From Candidatus Methanoperedens sp. (GTDB taxonomy: Archaea > Halobacteriota > Methanosarcinia > Methanosarcinales > Methanoperedenaceae): a stretch of 64,000 nt of DNA. Shown one piece after another: positions 50,618-57,804 of the stretch (the first letter of the stretch is position 1; each line of letters starts with the position of its first letter). The notes under the pieces are model-generated. The model saw nothing but the letters and a program-made list of their open reading frames with translations. It was not told where the DNA came from and did not search any database. The DNA lies in the NCBI GenBank assembly GCA_026552855.1, contig JAPMTX010000143.1, positions 25,655-89,654 of the forward strand. The letters are read 5' to 3'. The translations under genes and the position numbers were made by a program.

Positions 50618-51013
50618 ATGTTGGTTGATTCAAACATTTTCATATTTGCTAATATTAAAGAATATCCCGAATATTCGATTGCGAAAGCGAAAATAAAAGA
50701 ATTGATCAAGACACATAAGTTACTCATCAATACTATTATCATTTCTGAGGTTCAATATAAGTTGTATAAATTATTGAGCGATGAAGAATCTTATAAGCGG
50801 ACACTAAAAATACTGAATTCAAAGTATGTAGGATATGAACCTATAGAGCAAAGCACTATATTAAAAGCTTTAGAACTCAGCTACAACTCCAATATCCGAA
50901 TAAACGACGCGATAATCGCTCAAAATGCAATAGATCTTGATGTTGAAGTATTCACGGACAATACAAGAGATTTTGATAAGATACCGAATTTAAAGATAAT
51001 TTCTTTAAGATAG
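50618..51013 (+). CDS. PIN-domain toxin (VapC-like)
   Basis: The protein has 131 residues from ATG 50618 (TTG at 50600 is an alternative). MLVDSNIFIFANI has the first acidic residue, IISEVQYKLYKLL the second, and NIRINDAIIAQNAIDLDVEVFTDNTRDF the third and fourth of the PIN ribonuclease site. All key residues are present, so the toxin is probably active and held by the AbrB-like protein. A broken HEPN fragment follows in the same frame directly after its TAG. Confidence 0.8.
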   Translation: MLVDSNIFIFANIKEYPEYSIAKAKIKELIKTHKLLINTIIISEVQYKLYKLLSDEESYKRTLKILNSKYVGYEPIEQSTILKALELSYNSNIRINDAIIAQNAIDLDVEVFTDNTRDFDKIPNLKIISLR

Positions 51014-51163
51014 AGGAATTTCGTCTTCGTTCTGAACAGAGTAAGCGTACTTACAAGATATCCTGATAATCTTCAAAGAATGCTGAATGAATACAACATG
51101 GATAAAACAAAAGAAATACTTGAAAAAGCCAGGGAGTTATTAGAATGGTTAAAGACAAAGTAG
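51014..51163 (+). pseudogene. C-terminal remnant of a HEPN-domain toxin
   Basis: Directly after the PIN stop, in the same frame, the sequence reads FVLNRVSVLTRYPDNLQRML, then NMDKTKEILEKARELLEWLKTK-stop. This is the end of a HEPN domain (TRYPD followed by the last helix). The N-terminal two-thirds, including the catalytic RxxxxH segment, are missing. It overlaps the MNT gene by 19 bp, as real HEPN-MNT pairs often do. The HEPN toxin has thus been lost while its nucleotidyltransferase partner remains. Confidence 0.65.
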
Positions 51164-51477
51164 CAGAAGCAATTAAATTCTTTGAGAATTGTTTGAAAGA
51201 AAAAGGAGTGAAGGTCTCAAAGATAATCCTATTCGGGTCACAGAGCACTGGAAAAGCAACTATGGATAGCGATGTGGATATTCTGATCATTTCTCCGGAT
51301 TTTCATAACAAAGACATTTTTGAAAGGGCAAGATTGACAAAGGAAGCCGAGATAAAGACCATAAAAAAATTCAGGATGCCTCTTGATATCATCACTCTCA
51401 CTTCTGAAGAATTTGAAAGCGGGAGTTCCCTTATTACTGAATTTGCAAGAAAAGGGAAAGTAATGTATGCGGCATGA
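51145..51477 (+). CDS. MNT-type minimal nucleotidyltransferase (orphan antitoxin)
   Basis: The protein has 110 residues. Its active-site motif ILFGSQSTGKATMDSDVDILII (about 30-51) has GSx10DxD as in MNT enzymes, and a further acidic residue lies in KFRMPLDIITLT. In HEPN-MNT modules this protein AMPylates and neutralises the HEPN RNase. Its HEPN partner is truncated here (51014-51163). The last codons overlap the start of an hsdS-tail frame (ATG 51467). Confidence 0.82.
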   Translation: MVKDKVAEAIKFFENCLKEKGVKVSKIILFGSQSTGKATMDSDVDILIISPDFHNKDIFERARLTKEAEIKTIKKFRMPLDIITLTSEEFESGSSLITEFARKGKVMYAA

Positions 51478-51661
51478 CCTGCGCCGTATCGTCTCTAAAG
51501 TAGACCAGCTCATGTCCCTCTGCGATGCTCTCGAAGCCGGACTTCTGCGCTCGCAGGCGGACGGCGAGAGATTGATGGAGGCGGTCGTGAGCGAGATGCT
51601 TGGAGTAAAATCGCAGAATGAGAATTCAAATGAAAATAAAGAAACATATATACGATATTAG
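51467..51661 (+). pseudogene. hsdS 3'-end copy (second), open as a 64-codon frame
   Basis: From 51479 the sequence is homologous to the hsdS end: LRRIVSKVDQLMSLCDALEA continues into RSQADGERLMEAVV. No stop or frameshift occurs before 51661. Homology starts exactly at the RRIV codons and ends after EML, followed by a unique tail (GVKSQNENSNENKETYIRY). An ATG at 51467 inside the last codons of the MNT gene puts it in frame, so it could be translated by coupling. Whether it is a relic or a microprotein that binds HsdM is open. Confidence 0.7.
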
Positions 51662-51684
51662 TAATCTATTAATATTGCATTAAT

Positions 51685-51918
51685 ATGGTAAAAGCGATAG
51701 TGAATATAAACGAAAGAGCCAACAGGGTATTAAATATAGTGAAAGCAAAACATGGGTTGAAAACCAAATCTGAAGCTATTAATAAAGTGGTAAATGAGTA
51801 TGGAAAATCGCTTCTTGAACCTGAACTTCGGCCTGAATTTATCGAAAAAATCAAAGCAAGGCAAAAAGAGAAAACCGTTAAGATATCCAATTTTGCCAGC
51901 CATTACGGCTTAGATTAA
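51685..51918 (+). CDS. Antitoxin (DUF2683-like, ribbon-helix type)
   Basis: The protein has 77 residues. MVKAIVNINERANRVLNIVKAKHGLKTKSEAINKVVNEYGKSLLEPELRPEFIEKI shows a ribbon-helix-helix-like N-terminus typical of small archaeal antitoxins (DUF2683). It is followed 1 bp later by a RelE-like toxin. A TATA-like stretch, TTAATATTGCATTAATATG, lies just before the start, so the pair has its own promoter. Confidence 0.75.
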   Translation: MVKAIVNINERANRVLNIVKAKHGLKTKSEAINKVVNEYGKSLLEPELRPEFIEKIKARQKEKTVKISNFASHYGLD

Positions 51919-51919
51919 T

Positions 51920-52183
51920 ATGTATTCTCTTGAAGTGAGGGAAAGCGTTGACAGGATATTCTCAAAACTCGCAAAGAAAAATCCGAAAAAGATGCGTTTA
52001 ATCGAGAGAAAGATAAAACAGATTTGTGAAAACCCTCTGCATTTCAAACCCTTAAGTGCACCGATGCAGCATTTGCGAAGAGTCCATATTGATAAAAGCT
52101 TTGTCTTAACCGATTCGGTCAATGAGAAAAATAAAGTCGTGATAATAGAAGATTACGATCACCATGATAAGATCTATTTATAG
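51920..52183 (+). CDS. RelE/ParE-family toxin
   Basis: This 87-residue protein of the RelE/ParE fold has VRESVDRIFSKLAKKNPKKMRLIERKIKQICENPLHFKPL, then LRRVHIDKSFVLTDSVNEKNKVVIIEDYDHHDKIYL. The C-terminal DYDHHDKIY is the usual archaeal RelE end. RelE cuts mRNA at the ribosome; residues RR and DYDHHD are plausible catalytic groups. A second hsdS-tail copy begins 17 bases after its stop, with an ATG (52164) inside this gene. Confidence 0.82.
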   Translation: MYSLEVRESVDRIFSKLAKKNPKKMRLIERKIKQICENPLHFKPLSAPMQHLRRVHIDKSFVLTDSVNEKNKVVIIEDYDHHDKIYL

Positions 52184-52331
52184 TAATTTTTTTGTTTTAC
52201 AGCGCCGCGTCGTCTCCAAAGTAGATAAGCTCATGTCCCTCTGCGATGCTCTCGAAGCCGGGCTTGCGCGCTCACAGGCGGACAGCGAGAGGTTGATGGG
52301 GGCGGTTGTGGAAAGGATGCTGGCGGGGTAG
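52164..52331 (+). pseudogene. hsdS 3'-end copy (third), open as a 55-codon frame
   Basis: Positions 52200-52331 align with the hsdS terminus (50098-50229) over 132 bases without a gap, about 88 percent identical by hand count, and keep the same stop (LAG-TAG). Homology begins at CAGCGCCGC (Q-R-R), as in the other copies. An in-frame ATG at 52164, inside the RelE-like gene, would add 12 codons. Many differences from hsdS are silent, so the frame may be under selection or the copy may be recent. Confidence 0.72.
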
Positions 52332-52400
52332 CTTTGAATAGCCTTTTTATAGAGTACTTTTATCTATTATAAACGAAATAATCTGCTTAAGTGAACGATA

Positions 52401-52574
52401 ATGGCAATTGATATAGAAGAAGCTTACAGTTTATTGGAGTTCCTGAAGAAACTAAAACATGAAACAGGCGGGAAGGTAGCCGAGCAAATGGTGGGAAAAT
52501 TCAAAGGAATAATCCCTGAGGGCACAAGCAGTGTTGATTTTTTAAAGAAACTCCGCGAAAATCAATATGACTAA
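52401..52574 (+). CDS. Small antitoxin of the third TA module
   Basis: The protein has 57 residues: MAIDIEEAYSLLEFLKKLKHETGG, then KVAEQMVGKFKGIIPEGTSSVDFLKKLRENQYD. It is helical and charged, and overlaps the PIN toxin gene by 8 bp (ATGACTAA). I do not know the family name; position and overlap make it an antitoxin. It lies 69 bp after the third hsdS tail. Confidence 0.6.
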   Translation: MAIDIEEAYSLLEFLKKLKHETGGKVAEQMVGKFKGIIPEGTSSVDFLKKLRENQYD

Positions 52575-53002
52575 AATTTACATTGATACCAATATATTCT
52601 TTAACGTCTGGAACGAAGAGGTAGATCCAAAAAATGGAAAAGAACTCTGGAAAAGTTCCAAAGAAATACTTGAAAAAACCGAAAGAAAAGAATTTGAAGC
52701 AGTAACTTCGATCACCACCCTTATGGAGATAGTCCATGTTTTCAGGGTGAGGGGTAAAGATTATAACGAGGCTATAGATGACGTAAGAAGGTTGAATATC
52801 AGGATTTACGCTCCGGATTCATGGGGTTATGATAAAAGCTCTGGAATATCAGATGGAATATGAATTAGACCCCTACGATTCAATAGCTTTTGCGACTGCG
52901 GAAACTACTGAAAGTGAGATTTTCGTGACAAGAGACAAGAAGCTTATCAAGAATATAAGAGCGAAAATGCATGGTGCGGAACCAGAGGAGATATTACACT
53001 AA
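52567..53002 (+). pseudogene. PIN-domain toxin with a frameshift
   Basis: The first frame (MTKIYIDTNIFFNVWNEE, then SITTLMEIVHVFRVRG, up to APDSWG) ends early at 52863. The PIN C-terminus continues in another frame (MIKALEYQMEYELDPYDSIAFATAETT, then IFVTRDKKLIKNIR) to TAA 53000-53002. Removing one G from the GGGG run at 52823-52826 joins them perfectly. So the toxin is inactivated by a one-base insertion, or the base is a sequencing error in a homopolymer. Without the second part the last acidic residues are lost. Confidence 0.75.
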
Positions 53003-53032
53003 ATTTTAAGTTCTCACTCCTTTCGGAATAAT

Positions 53033-53088
53033 AGCGCATCGTCGCAAGAGTGGATCAGATCCTATCCCTCTGCGATAAACTTGAATAG
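53033..53088 (+). pseudogene. hsdS 3'-end copy (fourth), decayed
   Basis: The sequence reads RIVARVDQILSLCDKLE-stop. The homology again starts at the RIV codons, but a TAG precedes it, the second R is gone and the frame stops after 18 residues. It is the most diverged of the copies and follows the frameshifted PIN gene. Confidence 0.6.
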
Positions 53089-53150
53089 GATATATCACTC
53101 CAGAAGAATTTGAAATGTCAGAGGAGGTCTTAAATAGGAAACTTTCTTAA
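53089..53150 (+). pseudogene. Possible remnant of a nucleotidyltransferase C-terminus
   Basis: In one frame the sequence reads YITPEEFEMSEEVLNRKLS-stop, similar in style to the end of the MNT gene at 51145 (ITLTSEEFESGSSLI). It has no start and is short, so the assignment is weak. The rest of the interval to 53308 is AT-rich and probably holds the FKBP promoter. Confidence 0.3.
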
Positions 53151-53308
53151 CTGGTGGTCTAATTTTAGGGGTTCACTCCAGGTAATTCGAACAACTATAC
53201 CTAATTCGACTCAATAGAAGTATTCTAATCAAACGCAAATTTTAGCAAAGTTTTAAGTAAGTATTTTATACCATCGGCACATCAAGGGCGGAAAAAGGAC
53301 TGAATATA

Positions 53309-53992
53309 ATGAGCATCCAGAAAGGAGATTTTATCAAAGTTTCATATACCGGAAGAAATGACGATCACATTTTCGATACAACTGACGAGGAAGTTGCAAA
53401 AGCCAACAACATCTACAATGAGAAAGGAAAATACGGCGGCGACATCATCATTGTGGGTGCAGGGCACACGGTCGCAGGGCTTGATGAGGATTTCGCAGGC
53501 AAGGAAGTGGGGTATAAAGGCACTGTCACCCTCCCGCCTGAAAAAGCCTTCGGCGTCCGGAACCCCGAACTGATAGAGTCCATACCCATCACCAAGTTCA
53601 AGGACAGACCCCAGGTCGGTATGCCTGTACAGATAGATGGTCGCACTGGCATGGTAATACGCGTGATCGGCAGGATGGCGCAGGTGGACTTTAACAGGTT
53701 CCTGGCAGGTCAGACCGTGACCTATGATTATGAGATAAAAGAAAAAATAGAAGATACGCAGGGCAAAGTTCAGGGTCTTCTGAGCCTGTATATAGGGAAG
53801 GATTTCTCAATTAAGATAGATGACGGAACTGTGACAGTAGAGGTGGAGCCTGATCTGACGTTCAACCAGAGGTGGCTGATATCTAAAAGGCAGATCGCGA
53901 GTGAGATCATCAACAACACCGATATTAAGGATGTCATCTACCAGGAAAAATACAACAAAGACGTCCTTGCGCCAAAAACCCCTGAAAAATAA
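53309..53992 (+). CDS. FKBP-type peptidyl-prolyl isomerase, archaeal SlyD-like
   Basis: The protein has 227 residues. An N-terminal FKBP domain (GDFIKVSYTGRNDDHIFDTTDEEVA, about 6-30) carries an inserted flap (IF) domain with LDEDFAGKEVGYKGTVTLPPEKAFG, then GQTVTYDYEI. A C-terminal domain of about 80 residues (about 150-227) is typical of longer archaeal FKBPs. It speeds proline isomerisation and acts as a chaperone in the cytosol. The gene marks the return to ordinary chromosomal sequence after the accessory island. GAATATAATG at the start lacks a clear SD; a leaderless transcript is possible. Confidence 0.9.
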   Translation: MSIQKGDFIKVSYTGRNDDHIFDTTDEEVAKANNIYNEKGKYGGDIIIVGAGHTVAGLDEDFAGKEVGYKGTVTLPPEKAFGVRNPELIESIPITKFKDRPQVGMPVQIDGRTGMVIRVIGRMAQVDFNRFLAGQTVTYDYEIKEKIEDTQGKVQGLLSLYIGKDFSIKIDDGTVTVEVEPDLTFNQRWLISKRQIASEIINNTDIKDVIYQEKYNKDVLAPKTPEK

Positions 53993-53996
53993 ATAA

Positions 53997-54221
53997 TTAA
54001 AGTGCTAAGACCTTTTGTTTAAGGTTCTTAGCAATCTCTGGACCAAGATTTAAACAAACCTTCTCAAACTTATCAGCAAATTCCTTAAGTTGGGACTTAT
54101 CCAGGGTATCAGTGTCCATATTTGCCATTTTGCATGCTGCCGTTACTTTTGCCTTAGCCATAAATTCACCAACGCTTGGCGATAGCAAATCAACTACTTT
54201 CTGGGATATTTCGCTAGGCAT
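53997..54221 (-). CDS. Small cytosolic helical protein of the four-gene cluster
   Basis: The protein has 74 residues: SEISQKVVDLLSPSVGEFMAKAKVTAACKMANMDTDTLDKSQLKEFADKFEKVCLNLGPEIAKNLKQKVLAL. It is all-helical by appearance, with two cysteines and no membrane segment. Its ATG shares a base with the stop of the upstream membrane protein (TGATG), so it is the last gene of a coupled operon. I recognise a similar layout in small proteins beside archaeal sensors, but no named family. Confidence 0.6.
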   Translation of the reverse strand: MPSEISQKVVDLLSPSVGEFMAKAKVTAACKMANMDTDTLDKSQLKEFADKFEKVCLNLGPEIAKNLKQKVLAL

Positions 54222-54526
54222 CAGTTATCACCCGTAGTCAGCTTATAGAGCTGGTATACAGCAATCCCTAATAATATAACTGCAAGAGCCTCCACACTTT
54301 CGGCTATTGTCATCCCGGCAGGCAAATCCTCAATGATTGCCTCCACAAAATGCTGCAAGCCGAAAATCAGAGCAGATGACGCAGCGTAGATTGTTGTTTT
54401 ATGAAGGAGACCTGAATGCCCCATCTTTCTAGATAGACTCAGTGCGTACCACATTATAAGCAGGTCAAGAATAAATGAGGACCAAAATAAAATACTTACA
54501 ACTCCGTCTGAGGTTACTTCGGTCAT
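54221..54526 (-). CDS. Small membrane protein of the four-gene cluster (101 residues)
   Basis: Three hydrophobic helices are visible: SILFWSSFILDLLIMWYALSL (about 11-31), TTIYAASSALIFGLQHFVEAI (about 44-64) and SVEALAVILLGIAVYQLYKL (about 77-96). Short loops contain GHSG and EDLPAGM. It is coupled on both sides (ATGA overlap with the upstream gene, TGATG with the downstream one). Family not recognised. With the next membrane protein it may form a hetero-oligomeric sensor or channel. Confidence 0.6.
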   Translation of the reverse strand: MTEVTSDGVVSILFWSSFILDLLIMWYALSLSRKMGHSGLLHKTTIYAASSALIFGLQHFVEAIIEDLPAGMTIAESVEALAVILLGIAVYQLYKLTTGDN

Positions 54527-54810
54527 GATCTCACCCCAAGCATTTTTGTGGTAATATCAATTATTACCATAGTAAATGCCAGTAATAATGTCATTAATAA
54601 CGCACTGATTGCATAAAGTAGACTACCTAATTCTAAAACCTCTATTGCAGCGCGAATGACAAATATCACCCCGGTCAGAAAGAAAAACGCTGCAGACCAG
54701 TATAGTGTCCCTCCTTTTAATCGTTTTGCACTTACACCAGCAAGTATAAAAATAGCCAGCCCTATAACTAGGTCTATACCTGCTATAACAAAACCAATCT
54801 CTAATTCCAT
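54523..54810 (-). CDS. Small membrane protein of the four-gene cluster (95 residues)
   Basis: Start ATG 54810 is preferred over 54825 because GAGGTG lies just upstream (54816-54821). Three hydrophobic helices: IGFVIAGIDLVIGLAIFILAGV, TLYWSAAFFFLTGVIFVIRAAIEVL and LYAISALLMTLLLAFTMVIIDI. The size and number of helices match its downstream partner, but I cannot align them convincingly. It overlaps that gene by 4 bp. Family not recognised. Confidence 0.6.
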   Translation of the reverse strand: MELEIGFVIAGIDLVIGLAIFILAGVSAKRLKGGTLYWSAAFFFLTGVIFVIRAAIEVLELGSLLYAISALLMTLLLAFTMVIIDITTKMLGVRS

Positions 54811-54831
54811 TTTTTCACCTCGCAATTTATA

Positions 54832-54942
54832 TTAATTCAGTTTTATTTTGTCCATCACATCAATGTTGGCTCTTGCACCTGATTCTGAGAACACCTTTGA
54901 AAGTGTATCATAAGCTATTTTCAAGTACTGTTCCTTTTTCAC
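54832..54942 (-). CDS. Microprotein leading the four-gene cluster (36 residues)
   Basis: The start is GTG 54940-54942 with AAGAGGTG (54949-54956) at the right distance. The product begins with KKEQYLKIAYDTLSKVF and continues with SESGARANIDVMDKIKLN, an amphipathic helix plus tail. A TATA-like stretch lies at about 54995-55006 on the same strand. The stop is 21 bp before the next gene. It is too short for most gene finders, but its expression signals are better than those of many larger frames here. Role unknown. Confidence 0.5.
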   Translation of the reverse strand: MKKEQYLKIAYDTLSKVFSESGARANIDVMDKIKLN

Positions 54943-55080
54943 GTTTTTCACCTCTTGAGGACGTGTGCATCACAAAATTTGTTATTTAACGCACATTATT
55001 ATAAGCAAGGTTGTGAAAAACTTCACACTGGTTGAGAAAAGTTTATGAATGTTAACAGGGCATGATGCATCATAAGAAAT

Positions 55081-56193
55081 TCATCTGACGATAGGAAGTA
55101 TCACTTCCCACAGAATCAGCCCGACTATGGCAAATTCGAGAATCATCGCTAACTGCTCTGTGGAAAGCTCTCTTGCAGTCGCGTAGAGGTCTTCCAGGAC
55201 ATCTATCTTGTGCTGCACCACTTTACTAAAGTCCGTTACCTTAAGCGTGTTCAGCATCTTCAGATAGGCTGACTGGTAGTACCAGTCCGCAGTTATCTTG
55301 TGGGGGTTCATCAGGTCTTCTATATCATCAAGAATGATAAGCCCGATCTCGCTCACCTTAAAGAGGGATTTTTCAAGCTTTCTTGGCGCATGAGTGAGAA
55401 AATACAGCCTTGAAGTGGTGAGCTTTTTTAATGCATCGAATGCGTTCGTGATCTCTGAATCTATCTTCATGTCGTATATCTGGAACAAAAGCAAAAGCGA
55501 TATCGCAAGCTCAAGCAGTTCGAGCAGGTCCCTGAGGTAATCCTCGCAGCCGAGAATAAATACACCCTCAGGCGAGGCAAGGAACAGATCCTCATCATAG
55601 TAGGAGAGGTCGTTGGAGAGTTTATCTGATATCTCCTTGCTGTGAAGCGGACGGATAGAGGTCTCGCCTGACAGGAAGCGCGTAAGGACAACGCCGTACT
55701 GCTCTCTCAGGCTTTTCTGGTCAAGCTTGGGTGTGAAATCTTTTAATTTCAGCAGCGTATACCTTTTTGTTATCGGATAATATGATGCCTTCTTTCCCCA
55801 GTTGAGCTTCTCACGTATCTCGCTGATCCTCTTGTTCGCAAATGACTGGAAATCAAGTCCTTCCACAATAATAGAACTGGAATGAAGTGCTACAAGTATA
55901 TCGTTGAACAGTATCCTGTCCCTGATCTCTATCTCTGTCCTCAGGATGGATACACCGGCAATAAAAACGTCCGTGAATATATTTGCACTGCATGTTATTT
56001 TCTCATTGCCAGCGACAATGACAGCCACGCCTTCTGTTCGTTCGATCTCTATGGGTCTGTTCCTTCTTTCCGCGATAACATCAGAACCCACAAGCTTCGC
56101 CAGCTGGCTCTTTTCTACTTCTCCACCGTGACCGAAAGCCATAAGTATGGTCAGCCTGCCGTTAAAAATGATTAAATCGCCAGTGGCATCCAT
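55081..56193 (-). CDS. RMD1/DUF155-like protein with C-terminal membrane helix
   Basis: This 370-residue protein has an N-terminal beta-rich part (LTILMAFGHGGEV, then VAVIVAGNEKITCSANIF). A helical middle (DEDLFLASPEGVFILGCEDYLRDLLELLELAISLLLLFQIYD) resembles the DUF155 pattern in which a YLRDLLELLELAI-like helix is followed by a coiled coil. A final membrane helix (LAMILEFAIVGLILWEVILPIV, about 347-368) ends the protein, as in RMD1 proteins. The call rests on architecture, not on a strong motif. A 12-bp palindrome ATGATGCATCAT lies 8 bp beyond its stop. Single gene. Confidence 0.5.
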   Translation of the reverse strand: MDATGDLIIFNGRLTILMAFGHGGEVEKSQLAKLVGSDVIAERRNRPIEIERTEGVAVIVAGNEKITCSANIFTDVFIAGVSILRTEIEIRDRILFNDILVALHSSSIIVEGLDFQSFANKRISEIREKLNWGKKASYYPITKRYTLLKLKDFTPKLDQKSLREQYGVVLTRFLSGETSIRPLHSKEISDKLSNDLSYYDEDLFLASPEGVFILGCEDYLRDLLELLELAISLLLLFQIYDMKIDSEITNAFDALKKLTTSRLYFLTHAPRKLEKSLFKVSEIGLIILDDIEDLMNPHKITADWYYQSAYLKMLNTLKVTDFSKVVQHKIDVLEDLYATARELSTEQLAMILEFAIVGLILWEVILPIVR

Positions 56194-56223
56194 ATAATAA
56201 TATAGGTTTGAGAACTATATAAA

Positions 56224-57750
56224 TTATGACTGCTGTATCAGGGACCTTCCCGACATCTCCGCAGGCTTATCAAGCCCCAGGATTTCAAGAAGCGTCGGGG
56301 CTATATCTGCCAGTATGCCGTCCCTGAGCCTGATACCCTTCTCGCAGATAAGGAACGGCACGGGGTTGGAGGTATGGGCTGTATGGATTCCCCCGGTCTC
56401 ATCTATCATCTTCTCGGCATTCCCGTGGTCTGCAGTAATAATCAGCAGTCCCCCGGCTGTTTCTATAGCCTTGTACACTCTGCCTGTGCACTGGTCTACT
56501 GCCTCTACCGCTTTCACAGCAGCCTCGAAAACGCCCGTATGCCCGACCATATCGAGATTGGCGTAGTTCAGGATTATAGCATCGTATTTGCCCGACAATA
56601 TCGCTTTTACAACCTCGTCCGTCACCAGGAATGCGCTCATCTCAGGCTGAAGGTCGTACGTCGCCACCTTAGGCGAGGGCACCAGCACCCTGTCCTCTCC
56701 TGTGACCGGCAACTCAACGCCGCCGTTGAAAAAGAAGGTGACATGCGCATATTTTTCAGTTTCAGCAATGCGGAGCTGTTTTAATTTATGTTTTGAGAGA
56801 ACCTCTGCAAGGATGTTCTTTAGATGTTCGGGCAGAAAGGCTACGGGGACGTTAAAAGTCTCATCATACTGAGTGAGGCAGACGAAGTACGTACGCGGGT
56901 GTAACTTTCGCTTAAAACCGCTGAAACTCTCATCTATAAAGGCGCGGGTTATCTCCCTGGCGCGGTCAGAGCGGAAATTGAAGAATATAATCGAATCGTT
57001 ATCCGAAACTGCTGCTACAGGTTTTTCTCCTTTTAAAATGACCGTGGGGGTGACAAATTCATCTGTCTCTCCCCTCTCGTATGCATTTCTCACAGCAAGG
57101 GAGGCGTTCCCGGAAGTTTCGCCTGCTCCGGCGGTCAATGCGTCATAAGCCTTCTCTACCCTTTCCCACCGTTTATCCCTGTCCATGGAGTAATACCTGC
57201 CCGATACTGTGGCGAACTCCCCGCCAAGCTCTTTCATCTTTTCCTCTGCTTCTTCGATGTACTGGAGGGCGCTTTTCGGAGGCACATCCCTTCCGTCAAG
57301 GAACGCATGGACATACACCTTTTTTACATCCTGCTCCCTGGCAAGCCGCAGAACTGCATAGAGGTGGCTGATGTGGCTGTGCACCCCGCCGTCTGAGAGA
57401 AGACCCATGAGGTGAAGCGAAGAGTTATGGCTTTTGGCGTTCCTTATAGCTCCCAGCAGCTCCCTGTTCTTAAAAAAATCCCCTTTACGTATTGATTTTG
57501 TTATCCGCGTCAGGTCCTGGTAAACGATCCTTCCTGCACCGATATTGAGATGCCCTACCTCGGAATTCCCCATCTGACCTTCAGGCAGACCCACGGATTC
57601 GCCTGATGAGCCAAGCCTGGAGTGAGGATAGGATGAGAACAACCTGTCAAGGTTCGGCTTTCTTGCGGATGCTATGGCATTGCCCTCCCTGCTGTCGCTT
57701 ATGCCGCAGCCGTCGAGTATCATCAGTAACAGTGGTCTTTTTCTGCTCAT
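56224..57750 (-). CDS. gpmI: 2,3-bisphosphoglycerate-independent phosphoglycerate mutase
   Basis: This 508-residue alkaline-phosphatase-superfamily enzyme has [13 protein letters not shown] (first metal Asp, about 6-18), the phospho-serine in [16 protein letters not shown] (Ser about 63), [14 protein letters not shown] (about 396-409) and ITADHGNAE (about 445-453). It interconverts 3- and 2-phosphoglycerate, with two Mn ions, in glycolysis and gluconeogenesis. It is the bacterial-type long GpmI rather than the shorter archaeal ApgM, which suggests an old transfer; both types are known in Methanosarcinales. Confidence 0.95.
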   Translation of the reverse strand: MSRKRPLLLMILDGCGISDSREGNAIASARKPNLDRLFSSYPHSRLGSSGESVGLPEGQMGNSEVGHLNIGAGRIVYQDLTRITKSIRKGDFFKNRELLGAIRNAKSHNSSLHLMGLLSDGGVHSHISHLYAVLRLAREQDVKKVYVHAFLDGRDVPPKSALQYIEEAEEKMKELGGEFATVSGRYYSMDRDKRWERVEKAYDALTAGAGETSGNASLAVRNAYERGETDEFVTPTVILKGEKPVAAVSDNDSIIFFNFRSDRAREITRAFIDESFSGFKRKLHPRTYFVCLTQYDETFNVPVAFLPEHLKNILAEVLSKHKLKQLRIAETEKYAHVTFFFNGGVELPVTGEDRVLVPSPKVATYDLQPEMSAFLVTDEVVKAILSGKYDAIILNYANLDMVGHTGVFEAAVKAVEAVDQCTGRVYKAIETAGGLLIITADHGNAEKMIDETGGIHTAHTSNPVPFLICEKGIRLRDGILADIAPTLLEILGLDKPAEMSGRSLIQQS

Positions 57751-57804
57751 CCGCGCTGAATACTTTGGATGGGCGTATCAAGTTATCGGTTATTAATATA
57801 GTTC

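Noticed and set aside
55062..55073. 12-bp palindrome ATGATGCATCAT
   Set aside because: Single short palindrome just beyond a stop codon; could be chance, and no partner site was found.
32668..56475. Other TGTACA hexamers (for example near 4927, 31524, 32673, 36604, 42047, 56470)
   Set aside because: They are single copies, mostly within genes, at about the rate expected for a hexamer in 64 kb; only the trpD cluster is phased and at a promoter.
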